A stretch of 64,000 bases of DNA from Salvator merianae (lineage: Eukaryota > Chordata > Lepidosauria > Squamata > Teiidae). Positions 60,166-64,000 of the stretch are shown one piece after another. Each line of letters starts with the position of its first letter. The first letter of the stretch is position 1. Where the stretch lies: positions 13,672,401-13,736,400 of the forward strand of contig QVOM02000034.1 of assembly GCA_003586115.2 (NCBI GenBank), written 5' to 3'. The notes below the pieces were generated by a model. That model was given only the letters and a program-made list of their open reading frames with translations, was not told the origin of the DNA and searched no databases. The position numbers and the translations under genes were made by a program.

Positions 60166-60510
60166 GGGTCTGTTTGCACTTTACAACCTGTAATGGTATA
60201 ACACTTGAAGGGTGGATGGCTGGCCTTACTGCCATGACAGCAGCTGTGGCAGTGTCCAGCCATTGCCATGGTGATCAGGGAATCAGCCAGAACTGTGCAG
60301 CCACAGCTGCCTGGCCTGCCCACTTGCAGAGTTCACACCCAGAAGAGGGCATGAACACGGCTGACCAGGAGCAATCCAGCTCCCCTGGTCAAGCTGTGGA
60401 TGATGATTCTGTTGTCCACAGCTAATAGCATCTGGGAGCAGCTGTAGGCACTCCCAGATGCTGTGGTGGTAGGGCTGTATGAATGAGCCTATCTGGTGAG
60501 TGCCTGGGAG
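60166..60510 (+). mobile_element. family A copy A7, right end eroded
   Basis: GGGTCTGTTTGCACTTTAC left end. Interior 'caccca gaagagggcatgaac' and 'ttgtccacagctaatagc' are A-family blocks. The right end dissolves near gtgagtgcctgggag. Confidence 0.72.
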
Positions 60511-61139
60511 ATCACAGGCAGGCCATTATGACCATGCTCTTAGCCACAATCCACATGGCCCTGAAAAGGGTGGGAGTCACTACAGAAGCAAGATTTAGAC
60601 AAACATCTGAGGCCTTGTGAAGTACCCAGAATGCAGTGAGTTCCAGCTGGACTGTTAAGCCCTTGAGTCACTTCTTGAGCCCCTTCACACATTTGCAGAG
60701 GTGAGGAAGCAACTTCCACCATGGGAGTGATGTCTGAATAGTTTACTGAAGCTTAGCCGTTAAGTTGTTTCTGCAGCAGACTGACAGATATTGGTGGCTG
60801 AATGGGGATAGAGGCACTGGTCCACCCTTTCTCTGGCTGATTAGAGACCCTCATGATGTGGCCAAGTAAATATAGCCTTTGTTGCTGAACCACATCCTGG
60901 TTTCCTTGTCTCATGCAGTGCTTGTCCAGGTGCTATAATTAATGGCACCAAATAAAGTGCTAGTCCTACAGAAGAATTTTGGGGTGTGCTGATTTCAAAG
61001 TATTGTAGATATCTTCTCCCCCTTCTTTTCAGAGGCACCGTAGGGGGCTTAATTAAGGAACATTGAGAAGATTTCAGAAAGCAGTCCAGATTCATTCATT
61101 TCCATGGATCTTTCCACTCTGGCCCTTAGATCAGAAATG
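60511..61139. other. no gene recognised
   Basis: Unassigned; no repeat ends or exon-like features seen. Confidence 0.4.
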
Positions 61140-61250
61140 GGCCCTTTCTGCCCTGGGCTTTATTCCAGATTATATTTAGGAATAGGGATCTGCCATCTGC
61201 ATGCTAGTGCAGATTATGGAAAGCCCCATAAAGTCCAGTGCAGAAAGGGC
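61140..61250. mobile_element. family B MITE, copy B3 (111 bp)
   Basis: GGCCCTTTCTGCCCTGGG to CCAGTGCAGAAAGGGC. It keeps the left half of B1 (attccagattatatttagg; gcatgctagtgcagat) and has lost most of the right half. Confidence 0.85.
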
Positions 61251-63325
61251 ATAGATAACTTTAAAGAGGTCAACAAGTGGACCAGAGTCCAGACAGGACA
61301 TCCTCATAGGATGGAATACTGTGAGGGACTTATTCCAGTGGTGCTCCAAGAAGCACTGAAAGAAGTGCTGTTGAAGTTTGGCACACCACTGAAACAGGTC
61401 CTCCTGGGAACAGCAAGGCTGTGAAGTTCATTCCCAGCCCTTGAAGGTTCTGTGCCTTTGAGGGTTGGGTGCAGGTTGGTGGCCAGGGTTGTACCATGAT
61501 GGGCTCTCTGAATGTGGACATTCCTTGGAGCAGGCTACTGCTAGCCTACTCCACGATGGCCTCCACCTATTAGTCCACATTATATGGACCTGAACAGTCC
61601 ATGCAGTGCAGAAAGGGCTCATGTAGCATCTGCTATTGCTGCATTTGCTGCTGCGCTGTTTCTTTAAATTTGGTCCTTTAACGTGCCATAATATGGAATC
61701 CTAAGTTAGTCCTAACAGCTCTGCAGTTTTCAGTCTGAACAATTTGTGGAAAAGATATTTTTAGTGTGTGAGGAAAAGGGTGACACTTTCTAAATCCTGT
61801 TAAGCAGTTCTGAAGAATGACCTGTAATGCACGAGGCATTTTCTGGGTCTGAAAGAAATTCCAGTTAGCTTCTAGAAAGCAGAAAAACTACAAACTAAGA
61901 AGCCAAGTATTGATTAATGGCCTTTCTAAAACATAGGAGGATGAGGGCAGCTCACTTTCTTGAAAGAAAATAAACTCCATGTTGTCATCATGCTTTTTTG
62001 CCCATTTTTCTTGGATGGCTGGTTGAAATGGATTTCTTTAAAATCATCATCATCATAATAAAAGCTTTCAAAGGAGATAACTCACTGATCGTCTATCTTA
62101 CTTCTCCTAAATTCAATACAACTTAAGGAAGATAGCCTGCGATTCTTTTCTAGTAAACAATGTTTCATAAAGCTTGATTTAGATGTCAATTTTGGGTGTG
62201 TATACAAAATGCTTCCCCCACCCCCCAAATTCTCCAAGAGAATGAATTTCTTTTCAGGTCACTGAGAGATTTTAGCTATTTAATTATGTTCCACTGGCAG
62301 TAAAAACAGGAATTGAAAGGCGGCTATCTTGGATTCAAGATCTTAACTCATGGAGCTATGACGAACAGCATACATAACTCTGCACTTGTATCTTGGGGAC
62401 ATTTACAGACTGTAAACTCTGTCTTATAAGAAATGCAGTGCATGCTGGCTTATTCCATTGGTTTGGCTTTTGTAAATGTGCATTACTGTCTGTTGGATGC
62501 ACAAATCCGGTTCTACTGGCATGCATGGTGAGTACCTATAATAGTCAATAACATAATATAGCATATTGAAGGAAGGGGGAAATACAGTTCCACATTTTTG
62601 ATAAAAGAACTCTGAAAACATAAGAGAACGGGGGGGGGCTGGGGAAGTCTTAGGGGAAGGGGAGCAAGGAACTTGTATTAGGGATTAGCACGGGTTGAGC
62701 GAATAGTAGATGAAACACTGCAAGGTGACAATTCTTGGCATACATGACTCCAGACAAAACAGTGGTTCATGGACAAAGTAGATAACCCTGAATTGAAATA
62801 AAGTGTATGCATGATGGAGAAAGGAGGCTCCGAATGTGATGGCTGGTTGGCCTGGATGAAAGATCATTGTCTATGAAGAGGAATGGATAAACGTGATTTG
62901 ATTGCATTATATTTATTTATAACCTGTCCTGCAGTTTACCATGTGATCACAGGGTAAGTGACAAACAATTGAACTCCAAATGATTTTATTCAGTTTCCCA
63001 AGGCACCTGTAACAGTAAGTAAGCAGGACAGAAATCAGGCTACCTGGTCATATGCAAGACTCCTAGCTTGGCCTGCATGGAGTGGAGATCCCAAGTAGGT
63101 ATTTGTTAAAATGACCAGTTTGGTTATACCAATATTCTGCCATCCCTGGATATGCCCTGTTAGTAGGCCTATCTGTGTAGTATCCTCCTGCCATAGAAAA
63201 AGTCAACACTTTACCCACAAACCTGCCCTTACATGCTCAGTTATGGTTAAGCAAGAGCCAATCAGATTTGATTGTAGGAGAGCGATAGCGAGGGACTTAT
63301 TTAATACTTACTGAATCAACATATA
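61251..63325. other. mostly unique sequence, no gene recognised
   Basis: 61640-62110 is non-repetitive and AT-rich, with clustered TAAT, ATTA and CATCATCATCAT strings (possible conserved non-coding DNA). The rest has only short homopolymer runs. Confidence 0.4.
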
Positions 63326-63812
63326 GGGCCTTTTCACACTTACCTGGAGTTTGTTCCAGCATGGAGCTAGTCCTTTTCTGGACCCTCTTTCCTGCACACT
63401 AGAGTGGAAGAGAGAGGCTCCAGCTGCTCCCTGAGTCACTCCAAAATGGCTGCCTAGACCAGGACACCAGTGGACCTGTTTTTACAGGTCTACCCACATT
63501 CTAGGGGTGGCTAGTTCAGCTCAGGGAGGCATGTGGAAGGGCAGAAACTTCCATGTTCTGGTATAACAGGGGAATGCATTTCAGTGATGCACTGAATTGA
63601 CCACCAAAATAGGTCACCTGGGGAAATGAGGCTAGAACTTCAATTCCTAGCACTCAGTGAACCCAGAAGTGGCTCCAGAGATCGCACAATCTCTGGAACC
63701 AGTGCAGGGAGCTGTTCTGGGACTGTCTTCCAAATGTGGAAGGTTTATTTCAAATGGCTTCAGACTGGCACCCTCCTGCTGAATCGAGCTGAGAAGGTAA
63801 GTGCAAGAAATG
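63326..63812. mobile_element. family C copy C9
   Basis: GGGCCTTTTCACACTTACC left end; the right end gaaggtaagtgcaagaa is eroded. Interior 'gacctgtttttacaggtctac' and 'ttccatgttctggtataac' match C1 and C7. It carries the region that A6 interrupts in C7. Confidence 0.75.
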
Positions 63813-64000
63813 ACAATTGCTATTTCTCTTTCTGCTCTCCCTTTTCCCCTCCTCCTTTCCCTTTCCAGCAAGGTTATCCAGAAAGACAGAAAGACTGGTC
63901 TTTTAGAAGAAAGACTGGACTAGTCAGTCCTTAGGTGAGCAGTTGATGTGCCCATCTCTGAGCAATCCATGCTTCTCTTGTTCCCAATCCCTCAATTTAT

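Overview
The window is vertebrate nuclear DNA, very probably from a squamate reptile (lizard or gecko-like). It is AT-leaning and gene-poor. It is packed with CR1 and L2 LINEs, L1 fragments, a Sauria-type tRNA SINE and many short terminal-inverted-repeat DNA transposons. The only cellular gene I can support is CBLN4 (cerebellin-4) on the + strand: exon 2 at 3600-3716, exon 3 with the stop at 30326-30523, and a 26.6 kb intron between them. Exon 1 (signal peptide and cysteine-containing N-terminus) must lie upstream of base 1. Downstream of about 32 kb no further exon is recognisable, which fits an intergenic desert.

Layout. 1-1700: CR1/L2 remnants. 3600-3716: CBLN4 exon 2. 3717-30325: the intron, holding most copies of non-autonomous DNA transposon families that I label A to H, plus CR1, two chimeric SINEs with giant TTC/TCC tails, a 200-base assembly gap (14391-14590) and an L1 fragment. 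30326-30523: CBLN4 exon 3, then the presumed 3' UTR and unique AT-rich sequence. 32-39 kb: more A, C, E and F elements and a CpG-rich, young-looking D element (38592-39250). 39-46 kb: mostly unique sequence, with an L1 nested in an L2. 46-48 kb: a CpG-rich H element. 51 kb: a hAT-type element with a perfect 8-bp target duplication and two tandem hairpins. 53 kb: a CR1 piece folded into a 120-bp near-perfect inverted repeat. 55.7-59.8 kb: a nearly full-length but frameshifted L2 LINE nested in an older L2. 60-64 kb: A, B and C copies and unique sequence.

The most informative structure is the layering of elements. Several insertions split older copies cleanly, and rejoining the older copy exposes target-site duplications. 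Families A, B, C and D have different interiors but share nearly the same outer end (GGGCC, then T-rich, then CAC or GCACTT). The duplications I can read are 3 bp (TAA, TTA, AGT), as expected of PIF/Harbinger-type transposition. I found no transposase gene, no RNA gene other than SINE heads, no CRISPR-like array and no sign of a new protein-coding system. Family letters are mine; names in public repeat libraries would need a search.
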